Below, in pieces: positions 33,343 to 43,236 of a DNA stretch of 64,000 nt. Position numbers and translations under genes: made by a program. The notes under the pieces are model-generated. The model saw only the letters and a program-made list of their open reading frames with translations, ran no database searches and was not told the origin of the DNA. Numbering within the stretch: position 1 is the first letter of the stretch; each line of letters starts with the position of its first letter. The stretch comes from Microcystis panniformis FACHB-1757 (lineage in GTDB: Bacteria; Cyanobacteriota; Cyanobacteriia; Cyanobacteriales; Microcystaceae), in assembly GCF_001264245.1 (NCBI RefSeq), contig NZ_CP011339.1, positions 4,402,001 to 4,466,000 on the forward strand, read 5' to 3'.

Positions 33343-36267
33343 ATGGCTTTTTCCCCCGAAATTCCCTACTATAAAATTATTAAACAAGCACAATTAACCC
33401 CTGATGCGATCGCTGTTTTAGATGAGGCTTGTCCCCTAACTTATCAACAATTAGACCATCTTTCTAATCAAGTTGCTGCTTATTTACAGACTCAAGGTGT
33501 TAACCCCAATACCAGAGTTGGAATTATGACGGAACGAAATCCACGCATGATCGTTGGTATTTTGGGAATTCTGAAAGCCGGTGGCTGTTATGTACCCTTA
33601 GATCCCGATTATCCCGTCGAAAGATTGCGTTATATTCTTCATCATGCCACTATCGAGATCTTACTTACCGAACATCAAGTAAGTGAACAGTTAATTTCTT
33701 GTGTGACAGAACCTTTACCCTTGCAAACCGTCCTCTTTTTAGATGAAGGAGAAAGATTAAACAAAATTAATGATTTAACTCAGATTACCACTTCTATCTG
33801 GCAAAAACACAGTAAAGAATCCATAAATCTTTGTAATCGTCCTGAGGATTTAATGGTAATTCTTTATACGTCTGGATCAACAGGACGGCCAAAAGGGGTA
33901 ATGTTAAACCATCGCGGTTATATGAATCGTCTAGAATGGATGCAAAAAACATTTTCCCTGAAACCAGGCGATCGCATCGCACAACGCACCTCTTTTTGTT
34001 TCGATATTTCCGTATGGGAAATTTTCTGGACGTTAATGGAAGGTGCAACAATATGTCCCGTCAAACGCGAAGTAGTCTTAAATCCTTGGGAATTTGCTGC
34101 CTGGATTAAAAAGACTAAAATTAATGTAATGCACTTTGTTCCCTCCCTCTTTGGGGAATTTATCAGTGCGATTGAAAACGAATCTTGGACATTTCCTGAT
34201 TTACGCTGGTTAATCTTTAGTGGGGAAGCTTTACCCATGTCTTTTATCCAAAAATGGCTTGATTGTTATGGATTAAAGACAGGTTTAGCCAATCTTTATG
34301 GACCGACAGAAGCCTCCATTGATGTGACTTACCATATTATTACAGAACGTCCTGACGAACGCACCAGCAGCCAAATTCCCATCGGAAAAGCGATCGATAA
34401 TGTCTATCTCAAAGTGTTGGATGATCAGATGCAACCTGTTAAACAAGGGGAAATGGGAGAACTTTGGCTTGGTGGCGTACAATTAGCGTTAGGATACCTC
34501 AAAGATCCTGAAAAAACCGCTAAAGCGTTCTGTTCTAATCCTTTTTCTGATGTCTCTGGTGACTATATTTATCGGACAGGTGATCTAGTCAAGGAATTAC
34601 CCGATGGTACGCTGGAATATCATGGACGTATCGATAATATGGTCAAAATTCGGGGTTTTCGCATTGAATTAGGGGAAATTGAGAGCATCTTAACCACTCA
34701 TCCCAATGTCCGCGAGGCCGCCGTTTTAGCTATTGATTACGGTGAAGGACAAAAACGATTAATTGCTTGTTTATCGGGGGATAAAATCAAAAACCGAGTT
34801 CTCAAAGCACATTTAGAACAAAAACTCCCCCATTACATGATTCCTCAACGATTCGCTTGGTTTCCACAACTTGCTAAGAATCATAACGGAAAGTTAGACC
34901 GTAAAGCATTAGCCGCCGAATTACTTGCTCCTCCCGCTGCTCCCCCTACTCCTTCTCTTGTCCCCCTTGGACCGGCACAACGTTGGTTAGTCAACTATTT
35001 TGAACCTCCCTATCAATGGTTCGGTTATACTCGTTTTCTCTATCATCAGTCTTTGAATCTTGATATTTTCAATCAAGCTGCTAATCTTTTGGTGCAACGT
35101 CATGAAGCTTTTCGGACGGTTTGCCTACAAAATCAAGGTAAATGGCAGCAATACTTGATCAATGATCCTCAACCTATCCTGGCAGAGTATTGGGATGGAA
35201 GCCACTTAACAGAAGCAGAACGTAATGCTAAAATTCAAGCTCAAATGTCAGATTTAGCTAAAAAAATCCAGATTGACCGTTGGCCACTCACTGCCACTCT
35301 TGTCGTTAAAGTTAGTCCCTATTGCTACGATATTACGATGGTCGCTCACCACATCATTGCTGATATGTTAAGTGCAACCCTCTTGTTTAAGGAACTTTGG
35401 AGTGCCTATCATCAATTATTGGTAGGAAGTGAGCCGACTTTTCCTAACCCTAATCCTCAGTCTTACTTAGATTTTGTGCAAGTCTTGAGGGATGAGGAGA
35501 AAAAAGGAACAATGAACGAACACTTGAATTATTGGAAGGAACAATTTCCTGATGCAGAGAGTCGCTTTGAAGTCCCCGTCGATCATGTCAAAGGCCCAAA
35601 TATTGAAGCTTCTGCCGAAAGTGCGCGATTTGTCCTAAGTAAAGCGCAAACTAAACAGTTATTAAGCCAAGGCAAGGTTTATTATCAGTCTAACTTTTAT
35701 CCTATTCTCCTTGCTCCTTTATACCGTTTATTAGGTGATTGGAGTCAACGCAAACAGGTGGTTATCAGTCATCGTAGTCATGGGCGAGATTTAGGCGAAG
35801 GTCAGTCTTTTATGGAAAGTATGGGCAATTATGCTGTAAATTTTCCCATAGGCATTAATTTATCCACTTCTACGACTTGGCAAAAAACTATCAGTACCAT
35901 CAATGAGCAGTTTGAAAGCTTACCAATGAATGGCGTAACTTATGATTGGATAGGTGAGTCTTTACCTGAATATCTCTATCCTGATAGTAATTTAACCCCA
36001 GTAAGGGCTAATTATCTGGGAAATCGTTCGGTTCCTCTCTCTGACTTGTTTGAGTTTGTTTATGGCGAGCGCGATTGTCGTTTATCGCCACTGGATCAAA
36101 AACGTACCACATTGATTGAATTCTTTTTCCTAATCATAGATGGTCAGTTAGAGATAAGAATTGAATATTCTCGTAATTTCCATCTTCCTACGACCATTGA
36201 AAAAATCGGACAAGATTACCTCATTCTTCTTGAGGAATTAGTGCCTATTGGTGTTGCTGATTCCTAA
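33343..36267 (+). CDS. NRPS protein A-C, serine-activating, without carrier domain
   Basis: 974 residues. The adenylation domain (1-530) has core motifs 'LYTSGSTGRPKG' near 175, 'FDISVWEIFW', 'NLYGPTEAS', 'YRTGDL' and 'NGKLDRKAL'. Reading the binding-pocket positions by alignment to GrsA gives DIWHISLIDK, close to the serine code DVWHLSLIDK; 'HFVPS', 'FSGEALP' and 'NLYGPTEASIDV' are very like EntF. After only about 20 Pro-rich residues (PPAAPPTPSLVPLGP) a condensation domain follows (about 545-960) with active-site HHIIADM (His669, His670, Asp674). No thiolation domain lies between A and C or at the end, so serine must be loaded on a carrier elsewhere. The C-domain could act last, to release or join the chain. 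Confidence 0.93.
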   Translation: MAFSPEIPYYKIIKQAQLTPDAIAVLDEACPLTYQQLDHLSNQVAAYLQTQGVNPNTRVGIMTERNPRMIVGILGILKAGGCYVPLDPDYPVERLRYILHHATIEILLTEHQVSEQLISCVTEPLPLQTVLFLDEGERLNKINDLTQITTSIWQKHSKESINLCNRPEDLMVILYTSGSTGRPKGVMLNHRGYMNRLEWMQKTFSLKPGDRIAQRTSFCFDISVWEIFWTLMEGATICPVKREVVLNPWEFAAWIKKTKINVMHFVPSLFGEFISAIENESWTFPDLRWLIFSGEALPMSFIQKWLDCYGLKTGLANLYGPTEASIDVTYHIITERPDERTSSQIPIGKAIDNVYLKVLDDQMQPVKQGEMGELWLGGVQLALGYLKDPEKTAKAFCSNPFSDVSGDYIYRTGDLVKELPDGTLEYHGRIDNMVKIRGFRIELGEIESILTTHPNVREAAVLAIDYGEGQKRLIACLSGDKIKNRVLKAHLEQKLPHYMIPQRFAWFPQLAKNHNGKLDRKALAAELLAPPAAPPTPSLVPLGPAQRWLVNYFEPPYQWFGYTRFLYHQSLNLDIFNQAANLLVQRHEAFRTVCLQNQGKWQQYLINDPQPILAEYWDGSHLTEAERNAKIQAQMSDLAKKIQIDRWPLTATLVVKVSPYCYDITMVAHHIIADMLSATLLFKELWSAYHQLLVGSEPTFPNPNPQSYLDFVQVLRDEEKKGTMNEHLNYWKEQFPDAESRFEVPVDHVKGPNIEASAESARFVLSKAQTKQLLSQGKVYYQSNFYPILLAPLYRLLGDWSQRKQVVISHRSHGRDLGEGQSFMESMGNYAVNFPIGINLSTSTTWQKTISTINEQFESLPMNGVTYDWIGESLPEYLYPDSNLTPVRANYLGNRSVPLSDLFEFVYGERDCRLSPLDQKRTTLIEFFFLIIDGQLEIRIEYSRNFHLPTTIEKIGQDYLILLEELVPIGVADS

Positions 36268-36339
36268 CCTTTCAGGGGGGAGTGTCAAGCAGTCCGTGGC
36301 ATTGACTCATATTAAATCCGTTTGATTAAGTCAGGAGAA

Positions 36340-36439
36340 TACTTTGGCAAAAGTGCTACCTCGAAAATGTCTTGACTATCGTACCCCGAATGAGGTATTC
36401 CCCAAAGGTAGATCAGACAGGGATGCAATTCAGACTTGA
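36340..36439 (+). pseudogene. IS30-family transposase C-terminal remnant
   Basis: Frame 36350-36439 reads 'VLPRKCLDYRTPNEVFPKGRSD' and ends in a stop. 'RPRKCLGYRTPNEVF' is the hallmark C-terminus of IS30 transposases. Nothing of the catalytic domain remains. It sits in the roughly 400-base gap between the A-C and PfaA-like genes; the rest of that gap holds no gene. Confidence 0.75.
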
Positions 36440-36665
36440 ATTGGCGTCACCAAGAGCGTGATGGACTGCTCTAGTTACCAGATTTTTCCCCCCCCGAACG
36501 CTTACTAAAAATCATCCATTTGTGAGAGTAGATCATCCATTGTATAAACTTGGAACTCTGCCTAAACTGAAGCTAAAGGGAATCAAACAATTCTTTGTTC
36601 ATTCTTTAAGAACTATTCGTTGTCTCTACAGACTGCTATATTATTGATTGGAGAACACACCTACA

Positions 36666-39600
36666 ATGTCTGCTCAATCCTCAACCTCTAGCCTAACTGC
36701 TTTACAAAAAACACCGATCGCTATTATTGGAATGTCGGCCTTATTTGCTAAAGCCAAAAATTTACAGGAATATTGGGAAAATATTCTCGGTAAAGTGAAT
36801 GGAATCACTGAAGTGCCAGAAAGCGCCTGGAATTTAGAAGATTACTATGATCCAGACCCGAAAGCACCAGATAAGACCTATGGTAAATGGGGGGGCTTTT
36901 TGCCAAAAATTGATTTTGACCCCTTAGAATTTGGTCTGCCACCTGATACGTTAGAAGCTTTAGATTCGGCTCATTTACTTGGTTTAGTGATGGCTAAACA
37001 AGCTTTAGAAGATGCGGGTTATAACCAAGGAAAAGAGTTTAATCGAGAAACAACAGGGGTTATTTTAGGAGGAAGCGGCCTCTGGAAAAGCATTACTCCC
37101 TTAACCAGTCGTCTGCAATATCCTCTCTGGAAGAAAATCTGCCAAAAAAGTGGTTTATCTCAAGAACAAACCGACAAAATTATCGAAAACATGAAGGCAG
37201 CCTATGTGCCTTGGCAGGAAAATTCTTTCCCCGGTATGTTACCAAACGTCGTAGCGGGTCGTATTACTAATCGCTTTGATTTAGGAGGAACTAATTGTGT
37301 GGTGGATGCAGCCTGTGCGAGTTCCTTAAGTGCTTTAAAAATGGCGATCAGTGAATTAATCGAAGGCCGTTGTGACATGATGCTTACAGGGGGCTTTGAC
37401 ACGGATAATTCCATCCTTAACTATATGTGTTTTAGCAAAACTCCAGCTTTTTCTAAGAAAGATTGTCTCAATCCCTTTGATGCTACCTCCGATGGCATGA
37501 TGGTAGGGGAAGGATTGGGAATGCTGGTGATTAAACGGCTTGAGGATGCAGAACGAGACGGAGATCGCATCTATGCAGTGATTAAAGGCATCGGGACTGC
37601 TAGTGATGGTCGTTTTAAAAGTATCTATGCACCGCGTCCTGAAGGTCAAGTTAGATCCTTACGGCGCGCCTATCAAGAGGCGGGATTTTCTCCCGCTACC
37701 TTGGGGTTAGTTGAAGCCCATGGTACTGGAACACCAGCAGGAGATTTTTGTGAATTTACAGCCCTGAATGAGGTTTTTAGCGAAAATAACCCAGAAAAGC
37801 AAACGATTGCTCTGGGTAGTGTCAAATCTCAAATTGGTCATACCAAGGCGGCGGCGGGTGCTGCAAGTTTAATTAAAACGACTTTGGCCTTACATCATAA
37901 AATTCTTCCTGCTACCATTAATATTACCGAACCCAACCCTAAATTTAAGATTGAAGACTCGCCTTTTTATCTCAACACTGAAACCCGTCCTTGGTTGCCC
38001 AAAGGAGAGACACCGAGACGAGCCGGGGTTAGTTCCTTTGGCTTTGGGGGAACTGATTATCATGTGGTGTTAGAAGAATATACGCCCAAATTACCCCAAG
38101 GAGAAAATCGAATTCATCATCGTCCCCAATCAATTTTACTCTGGGGTCAAAATCCCGAAGAATTAAGACAAACTTGTCAAAAAGCTCTAGAACAGTTGCA
38201 ATCTCTTCAAGGGTCACAAGTTTATATTGAACTACAAAATCAAAGCAAATCGGCTCAACTTCCCTTAAAGGTTGCTAGAGTGGGCTTTGTTGCGACTTCC
38301 TTGGCTGAAGCTATTAAATTACTGCAAGCAGCCGTTAAACAGTTGCAAAAACAGCCTCAAGCAGAGGCATGGGAACATCCCCAAGGTATTTATTACCGTA
38401 AGACGGGGTTATTACTGGAGGGAAAAGTCGTAGCATTGTTCCCCGGCCAAGGTTCTCAATACCTGAATATGGGTCGAGAAATTGCCCTAAATTTGCCAGA
38501 AATCCAAACCGCTTATCAAAAATTGGACATATTGAGAGCTAAAGCGGGTTTAACGCCCCTTTCAGCAGGAGTATTTCCGATTCCTACCTTTAACGAGGTG
38601 GACGAAAAACGGCAAACCTCTTTACTGCAACGGACGGAAAATGCTCAACCTGCGATCGGGGCTTTCAGTGTAGGACTGTATAAAACGTTGCAAAAGACGG
38701 GATTTAAGCCAAATTTTGTGGCCGGTCACAGTTTTGGGGAATTAACCGCACTCTGGGCCGCAGGCGTTTTCACCGACGACGATTATTATTACTTGATCCA
38801 AGCTAGAGGCCAGGCCATGGCCGCACCGAAAGGAGCCACCCCTCAAGGGGCGATGTTAGCGGTGACGGGGAAAGTATCTCAGATAGCGCAATGGGTTGAA
38901 GGAATGGCCAATGTGCAGATTGCTAACTATAATGCACCTGAACAGGTGGTATTATCGGGATTAGCCTCAGAAATTGCCACTATTGAGAAGATTTTAAGCT
39001 CTCAAGGCTATCAGGTTACGCCTTTACCCGTGTCTGCTGCTTTTCATACTTCTCTAGTACGTCATGCTAGTCAACCCTTTGGGAAAGCGTTGGATCAAGT
39101 GACGTTTCATGCGCCCCAACTTCCGGTTTACGCTAATGTGACGGCAGCCCCTTATCCCAAAGATTTATCGGGGATGCGTCAGCTTTTAGAAGCTCAGTTG
39201 TTGAATTCGGTTCAGTTTGTCCAACAAATTGAAAATATTTATGCTCAAGGCGGATATTGCTTTGTGGAAATTGGACCGCGCCAAATTCTGACTAACTTAG
39301 TTAAACAGATCTTAGGCGATCGCCCTCATCTGGCCATTGCGCTCAACCCCAGTCGGCAAAAGGACAGTGATGTTCAACTGTCACAAGGAGTAATGCAGCT
39401 TCGAGTTTTAGGTTTACCGTTAAACGATCCGGAAAATGCAGCTTTGACGGTGAAGAATTCCTCAAGCAAACGCAAAGGTATGATCCTGAAGCTGAATGCA
39501 ACCAACTACATCAGCGATAAAACCAAAGCTTTGATCGGAGCTGCATTACAACCTGATTCACCTGCGGAAATAGAACCGTCAGTTGATTCCCAAACGGTTG

Positions 39601-40487
39601 AATCTAAGTGTGAGGAAGTGAAAGGGTCGGAAAACGAGGAAATTTTAGCCTCTATTCCTTCCGTCAACCCTTATCCTTCTGATTCTCAGCCTCTTTCAGA
39701 GGAAATTCCAACACTCAATTTATCTATTGTTTCTCAAGATCAAACTGTAACCATGACTATGAACAACGCTATTTCTAACAACATCAACCCTATTTTACAA
39801 GCATTCTACCAATATCAACAGAGTCTTGCCAAGGTTCACGAAGAGTACATTAAACATCAATCCCAGAGTTTTCAATCAGTGTTGCAGTTATTAAAACAAA
39901 AAGAGATGACAGTAGTTGCTCAAATTGACGAACTCTCTACTCCTGCTGCTTCTTCGGAGAATTCAAAATTTGATCGGCCAAATTCAGAGGTTTCCTCTGT
40001 TAGTTTTCCTGATCCTACCCCTTTTAAGTCTGAACCTCAGCCCTTACGGACTCCAGAACCTCAACCTTTAAACACTGCACCTCAACCCTTACCGACTCCC
40101 GAACCTGAACCTGTTCACATTTCCCCCATTGTCAACTACTTAGAACCTCGTCAACCCATTGCAGCCATCTCTATACCTGAACCTGTGTCAGAAGTGAGCG
40201 AACCTTCTTTAGACTCCATTCAAGATGATGCACTAAGTCAAGCCTTATTAGAGGTTGTCAGTGAAAAAACAGGCTATCCTACGGAAATGTTGGAATTAGA
40301 AATGGATTTAGAGGCAGATTTAGGCATTGACTCGATCAAACGGGTAGAAATCATGGGAAGTCTGCAAGAAGCTTTCTCTGGGTTGCCCAAACTTAGCCCT
40401 GAAGCGTTAGCAGAAAAACGTACCCTAGCCCACATTGTTCAGTACTTGAGGGAGAAAATGATGGTGACAGAAAAAAAAATAGCTTAG
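36666..40487 (+). CDS. PfaA/HglE-type polyketide (fatty acid) synthase KS-AT-ACP
   Basis: 1273 residues from ATG (GGAGAA 11 bases upstream; a TTG lies at 36648). KS has Cys217 in DAACASS, His352 in EAHGTGT and His392 in SQIGHTKAAA. AT has Ser689 in GHSFGE. A Pro/Glu-rich linker (about 960-1185) precedes ACP 'EADLGIDSIKRVEIM' with Ser1223. The 'DAACASSL' and 'LGIDSIKRVEIM' forms mark the polyunsaturated-fatty-acid / heterocyst-glycolipid synthase family rather than ordinary modular PKS. Family members normally have several ACPs and a KR in the same chain; here one ACP is seen and the frame ends in an A9 run, after which the KR continues in the -1 frame. It is the iterative chain-building subunit. 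Confidence 0.93.
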   Translation: MSAQSSTSSLTALQKTPIAIIGMSALFAKAKNLQEYWENILGKVNGITEVPESAWNLEDYYDPDPKAPDKTYGKWGGFLPKIDFDPLEFGLPPDTLEALDSAHLLGLVMAKQALEDAGYNQGKEFNRETTGVILGGSGLWKSITPLTSRLQYPLWKKICQKSGLSQEQTDKIIENMKAAYVPWQENSFPGMLPNVVAGRITNRFDLGGTNCVVDAACASSLSALKMAISELIEGRCDMMLTGGFDTDNSILNYMCFSKTPAFSKKDCLNPFDATSDGMMVGEGLGMLVIKRLEDAERDGDRIYAVIKGIGTASDGRFKSIYAPRPEGQVRSLRRAYQEAGFSPATLGLVEAHGTGTPAGDFCEFTALNEVFSENNPEKQTIALGSVKSQIGHTKAAAGAASLIKTTLALHHKILPATINITEPNPKFKIEDSPFYLNTETRPWLPKGETPRRAGVSSFGFGGTDYHVVLEEYTPKLPQGENRIHHRPQSILLWGQNPEELRQTCQKALEQLQSLQGSQVYIELQNQSKSAQLPLKVARVGFVATSLAEAIKLLQAAVKQLQKQPQAEAWEHPQGIYYRKTGLLLEGKVVALFPGQGSQYLNMGREIALNLPEIQTAYQKLDILRAKAGLTPLSAGVFPIPTFNEVDEKRQTSLLQRTENAQPAIGAFSVGLYKTLQKTGFKPNFVAGHSFGELTALWAAGVFTDDDYYYLIQARGQAMAAPKGATPQGAMLAVTGKVSQIAQWVEGMANVQIANYNAPEQVVLSGLASEIATIEKILSSQGYQVTPLPVSAAFHTSLVRHASQPFGKALDQVTFHAPQLPVYANVTAAPYPKDLSGMRQLLEAQLLNSVQFVQQIENIYAQGGYCFVEIGPRQILTNLVKQILGDRPHLAIALNPSRQKDSDVQLSQGVMQLRVLGLPLNDPENAALTVKNSSSKRKGMILKLNATNYISDKTKALIGAALQPDSPAEIEPSVDSQTVESKCEEVKGSENEEILASIPSVNPYPSDSQPLSEEIPTLNLSIVSQDQTVTMTMNNAISNNINPILQAFYQYQQSLAKVHEEYIKHQSQSFQSVLQLLKQKEMTVVAQIDELSTPAASSENSKFDRPNSEVSSVSFPDPTPFKSEPQPLRTPEPQPLNTAPQPLPTPEPEPVHISPIVNYLEPRQPIAAISIPEPVSEVSEPSLDSIQDDALSQALLEVVSEKTGYPTEMLELEMDLEADLGIDSIKRVEIMGSLQEAFSGLPKLSPEALAEKRTLAHIVQYLREKMMVTEKKIA
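40471..40479 (+). other. Run of nine A's joining two reading frames by a -1 slip
   Basis: GAA AAA AAA ATA GCT TAG ends the PfaA-like frame. Slipping one base back in the run gives GAA AAA AAA AAT AGC TTA and runs open, without a stop, into the KR-half gene at 40544 (passing through HGDIGRYQMKLKPL, the normal inter-domain sequence). Confidence 0.85.
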
Positions 40488-40543
40488 TTGTTACCTCTAC
40501 CCAGTCTAACCATCGAAAACACGGTGATATTGGACGTTATCAA

Positions 40544-41263
40544 ATGAAACTGAAGCCCCTTGCTGCACCAGATTATTGGGATTTTCCCTCAACCCCTGAT
40601 CAAACCTGTTTGGTGACCGATGATGGTTCATCTACTACTGCCCAAGTTGCTCAAAGTTTGCTAAACCAAGGCTGGCAAGTTGTGGTTCTCAGTTTCCCTC
40701 AATTCCTTATTCCTGTGCGTTCTTCTCTTCCTGCGGGGGTTCGACATTTTGTTCTCAATCATTTAAGTGAAGAACATTTACAAGCACAATTGGGAGATAT
40801 ATTTAAAACTTGTGGACTGATCGGCACATTTATTCATTTACATCCTCTCTCTCAGGGGTTTAATCAAGATCAAGAGACTTCAATTAACACCGATCAAGCG
40901 ATTGTTAAACAAGTGTTTTTACTAGCCAAACATCTTAAATCTTCTCTGACGCAAGCGGCCAGTCAAGGACGCAGTTGTTTTCTCAGCTTAACCCGTTTAG
41001 ATGGAGAATTTGGTCTCAGTGGAAAACGAGAATTTAGCCCTATTAGTGGCGGTTTATTTGGCTTAACGAAAACCTTAAATCTAGAGTGGGAATCGGTCTT
41101 CTGTCGCGCTCTAGATATTAGTCCCGACTTAGATGAAATGACAACGGCTCAAATTGTTTTAGCTGAATTGCATGATCCTAATAGCTTAATTCAAGAGGTG
41201 GGTTATACCCCAAAAGGTCGAATGACTTTGACTTGTGAATTAGCTTCTTTGAGCAGTAATTAG
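40544..41263 (+). CDS. KR structural half of the PfaA/HglE-like synthase
   Basis: 239 residues: 'MKLKPLAAPDYWDFPSTPDQ', 'TCLVTDDGSSTTAQVAQSLLNQGWQVVVLSFP', '...SGGLFGLTKTLNLEWESVFCRALDIS'. This is the non-catalytic (structural) subdomain that precedes the catalytic KR in PfaA/HglE proteins, as is the preceding 'RYQMKLKPL..PD' linker. On its own it binds no NADPH. A -1 slip at 40471-40479 makes it continuous with the KS-AT-ACP protein (36666-41263 as one polypeptide of about 1530 residues). Its catalytic partner is the next gene. Confidence 0.8.
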   Translation: MKLKPLAAPDYWDFPSTPDQTCLVTDDGSSTTAQVAQSLLNQGWQVVVLSFPQFLIPVRSSLPAGVRHFVLNHLSEEHLQAQLGDIFKTCGLIGTFIHLHPLSQGFNQDQETSINTDQAIVKQVFLLAKHLKSSLTQAASQGRSCFLSLTRLDGEFGLSGKREFSPISGGLFGLTKTLNLEWESVFCRALDISPDLDEMTTAQIVLAELHDPNSLIQEVGYTPKGRMTLTCELASLSSN

Positions 41264-41424
41264 GGAAAAGTTAATAGTTAGAATAAAATTAGCTGGGCGC
41301 GAGCATTGCGCCCCTACAGAATTATATTTATTCAAATAAATTACGGTATAAATTCTGATTTTTAGCTAATATATACTAACTATTAAATATCAACTATCAA
41401 CTATCAATTATCAACTAACACGGT
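41264..41424. other. Gap between the two KR halves
   Basis: Holds a hairpin 'gggcgcgagcattgcgcccctac' (about 41295-41317, same dispersed kind as 33290) and the imperfect tandem tatcaactatcaactatcaa (about 41388-41415). Stops lie in all forward frames, so KR halves here are separate proteins. Confidence 0.6.
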
Positions 41425-43191
41425 ATGTTCCCCATGATTAATGATACTCAACTTAATTCATCTTCGGTGGTTATTGTCAGTGGTGGTGGCCGAGGAATTA
41501 CGGCTCAATGCGTTATCTATTTGGCGCAACAATATCATTGTAAATTTATTTTATTAGGTCGTTCGCAAATTTTAGATCCTGAACCTGAATGGAGTCTTTC
41601 TTGTCAAGATGAATCTGAGTTAAAGAGGCAAATTATGCAACATTTAGCAACTCAAAATGAAAAACCAACTCCGAAAAAAGTTCAAGCACTGTATCAACAA
41701 CTCTGTCAAAGTCGGGAAATTAAGCAAACCTTATCAGAGATTGAAAAAGTAGGAGGAAAAGCCGAGTATTGCAGTGTTAATGTTACCGATTCACAGCAAG
41801 TAAAAGCAACTTTAAGACCGATTATTCAACGTTGGGGAGAGATTACGGGCATTATTCATGGTGCGGGAACGTTAGCAGATAAATTAATTGAAAACAAAAC
41901 TGAACAGGATTTCGATAAGGTTTATAGTGTCAAAATTGATGGGTTAAATAGTTTATTAGGTTCCCTAGAAGTTAACCGATTAAAATTTATTGCCTTATTT
42001 TCTTCTTTTGTTTCATTTTATGGCAATATCGGTCAATCTGACTATTCTTTAGCTAACGAAATTTTGAACAAGTATGCTTATTTACTTCAACAAAAATATC
42101 CTAAATGTCATGTGGTTTCTATTGGGTGGGGTCCTTGGGATGGGGGAATGGTGACACCACAGCTTAAACAGTTGTTTGAGCAGCAAAATATTAAGGTTAT
42201 TCCTCAACAAACAGGGGCGCAAATGTTAGCAGAAGAATTAACCAAAACTCAAGCTAAAACCCCTCAAATTATTGTGATGAGTAACCCTATTTCTCCTTCT
42301 CCTAAACTGGTTACACCGCAAAAGCATAGTTACCGTTTATATCGTCGGTTGACGTTACGAGGAAACCCTTTCGTTTATGATCATGTCATCGGGGGAAATG
42401 CAGTTTTACCCGCGATGTGTGCCTTAGCATGGATCACTAATAGTTGCGAACAACTTTATCAAGGATATCGTTTTTTAAGTTGTCATAACTATCAGGTGCT
42501 TAAAGGAGTTGTCTTTGATAAAAGTTTAGCTAATTTGTATTGTTTGGATCTGACTGAAGTTGATAAAACAGAAGATGAAATTAAATTTGAAGCCTTAATT
42601 TGGAGTGAAACCGCTAAAGGAATTCCCCTTTATCATTATCGGGGGATTATTAATATTACTAAACAAGTAATAGCTGAGAGAAAACTTGAGGAAAGTATTC
42701 AGACTGTTACGGAATCTTTCCTTAATTTACAACCCTATCAAGCAGGAGTTCTTTTTCATCAGCCCAGATTTCAAGGAATTAAGAAAATCTTAGAAATTAA
42801 TAAAAACGAACTTGTTTTTAACTGTTACTTACCTCGAATTTCTGCACAAGATCAAGGACAGTTTAGTGTTCAATCCTTTAATTCTTATACGGCTGATCTC
42901 TTGTTTCAATGTCTTTTAGTTTGGGTCAGAAAACACTACAATTCTGGTAGTTTACCCCTAAAACTAAATGAGCTTGAGCAGTTTAGTTCCCTCCCTTTTA
43001 ATCAAGAATTTTGGATCAAATTATCCATTAATGAACATAGTGATACTAAGGTAATTGCTAATGCACTTGCTTATAATTCTCAAGGGAAAATTTATTTAGA
43101 AGCAAATAATATGGAGGTTACTTTGAGTTCTTGTCTTAATGTTTTGTTTCTTAACAATACGGTGAATTCATCGAATACTGTTTGCTTGTAA
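41425..43191 (+). CDS. Catalytic KR plus dehydratase-like domain of the PfaA/HglE-like synthase
   Basis: 588 residues (ATG 41425; 41434 gives MINDTQL and fits as well). Residues 12-290 are a catalytic KR of the PfaA kind: NADPH motif 'VSGGGRGITAQC', 'GIIHGAGTLADK', catalytic 'FSSFVSFYGNIGQSDYSLANE' and 'IGWGPWDGGM'. From about residue 305 a PfaA-type dehydratase/product-template-like region follows: 'RLTLRGNPFVYDHVIGGNAVLPAMCALAWI', with His in YDH. It would reduce the beta-keto intermediate made by the upstream KS-AT-ACP. Split from its structural half by a 161-base gap, it is a domain-level split of a normally single chain. Confidence 0.88.
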   Translation: MFPMINDTQLNSSSVVIVSGGGRGITAQCVIYLAQQYHCKFILLGRSQILDPEPEWSLSCQDESELKRQIMQHLATQNEKPTPKKVQALYQQLCQSREIKQTLSEIEKVGGKAEYCSVNVTDSQQVKATLRPIIQRWGEITGIIHGAGTLADKLIENKTEQDFDKVYSVKIDGLNSLLGSLEVNRLKFIALFSSFVSFYGNIGQSDYSLANEILNKYAYLLQQKYPKCHVVSIGWGPWDGGMVTPQLKQLFEQQNIKVIPQQTGAQMLAEELTKTQAKTPQIIVMSNPISPSPKLVTPQKHSYRLYRRLTLRGNPFVYDHVIGGNAVLPAMCALAWITNSCEQLYQGYRFLSCHNYQVLKGVVFDKSLANLYCLDLTEVDKTEDEIKFEALIWSETAKGIPLYHYRGIINITKQVIAERKLEESIQTVTESFLNLQPYQAGVLFHQPRFQGIKKILEINKNELVFNCYLPRISAQDQGQFSVQSFNSYTADLLFQCLLVWVRKHYNSGSLPLKLNELEQFSSLPFNQEFWIKLSINEHSDTKVIANALAYNSQGKIYLEANNMEVTLSSCLNVLFLNNTVNSSNTVCL

Positions 43192-43236
43192 TTTTTTCTC
43201 AATTGATACCCTATTTACATTTTCACAGGAGATATT

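Noticed and set aside
40544..41263. Reading the 239-codon gene as a stand-alone ketoreductase
   Set aside because: It lacks the NADPH glycine motif and the Ser-Tyr-Lys residues. It fits only as the structural half of a PfaA/HglE-type KR.
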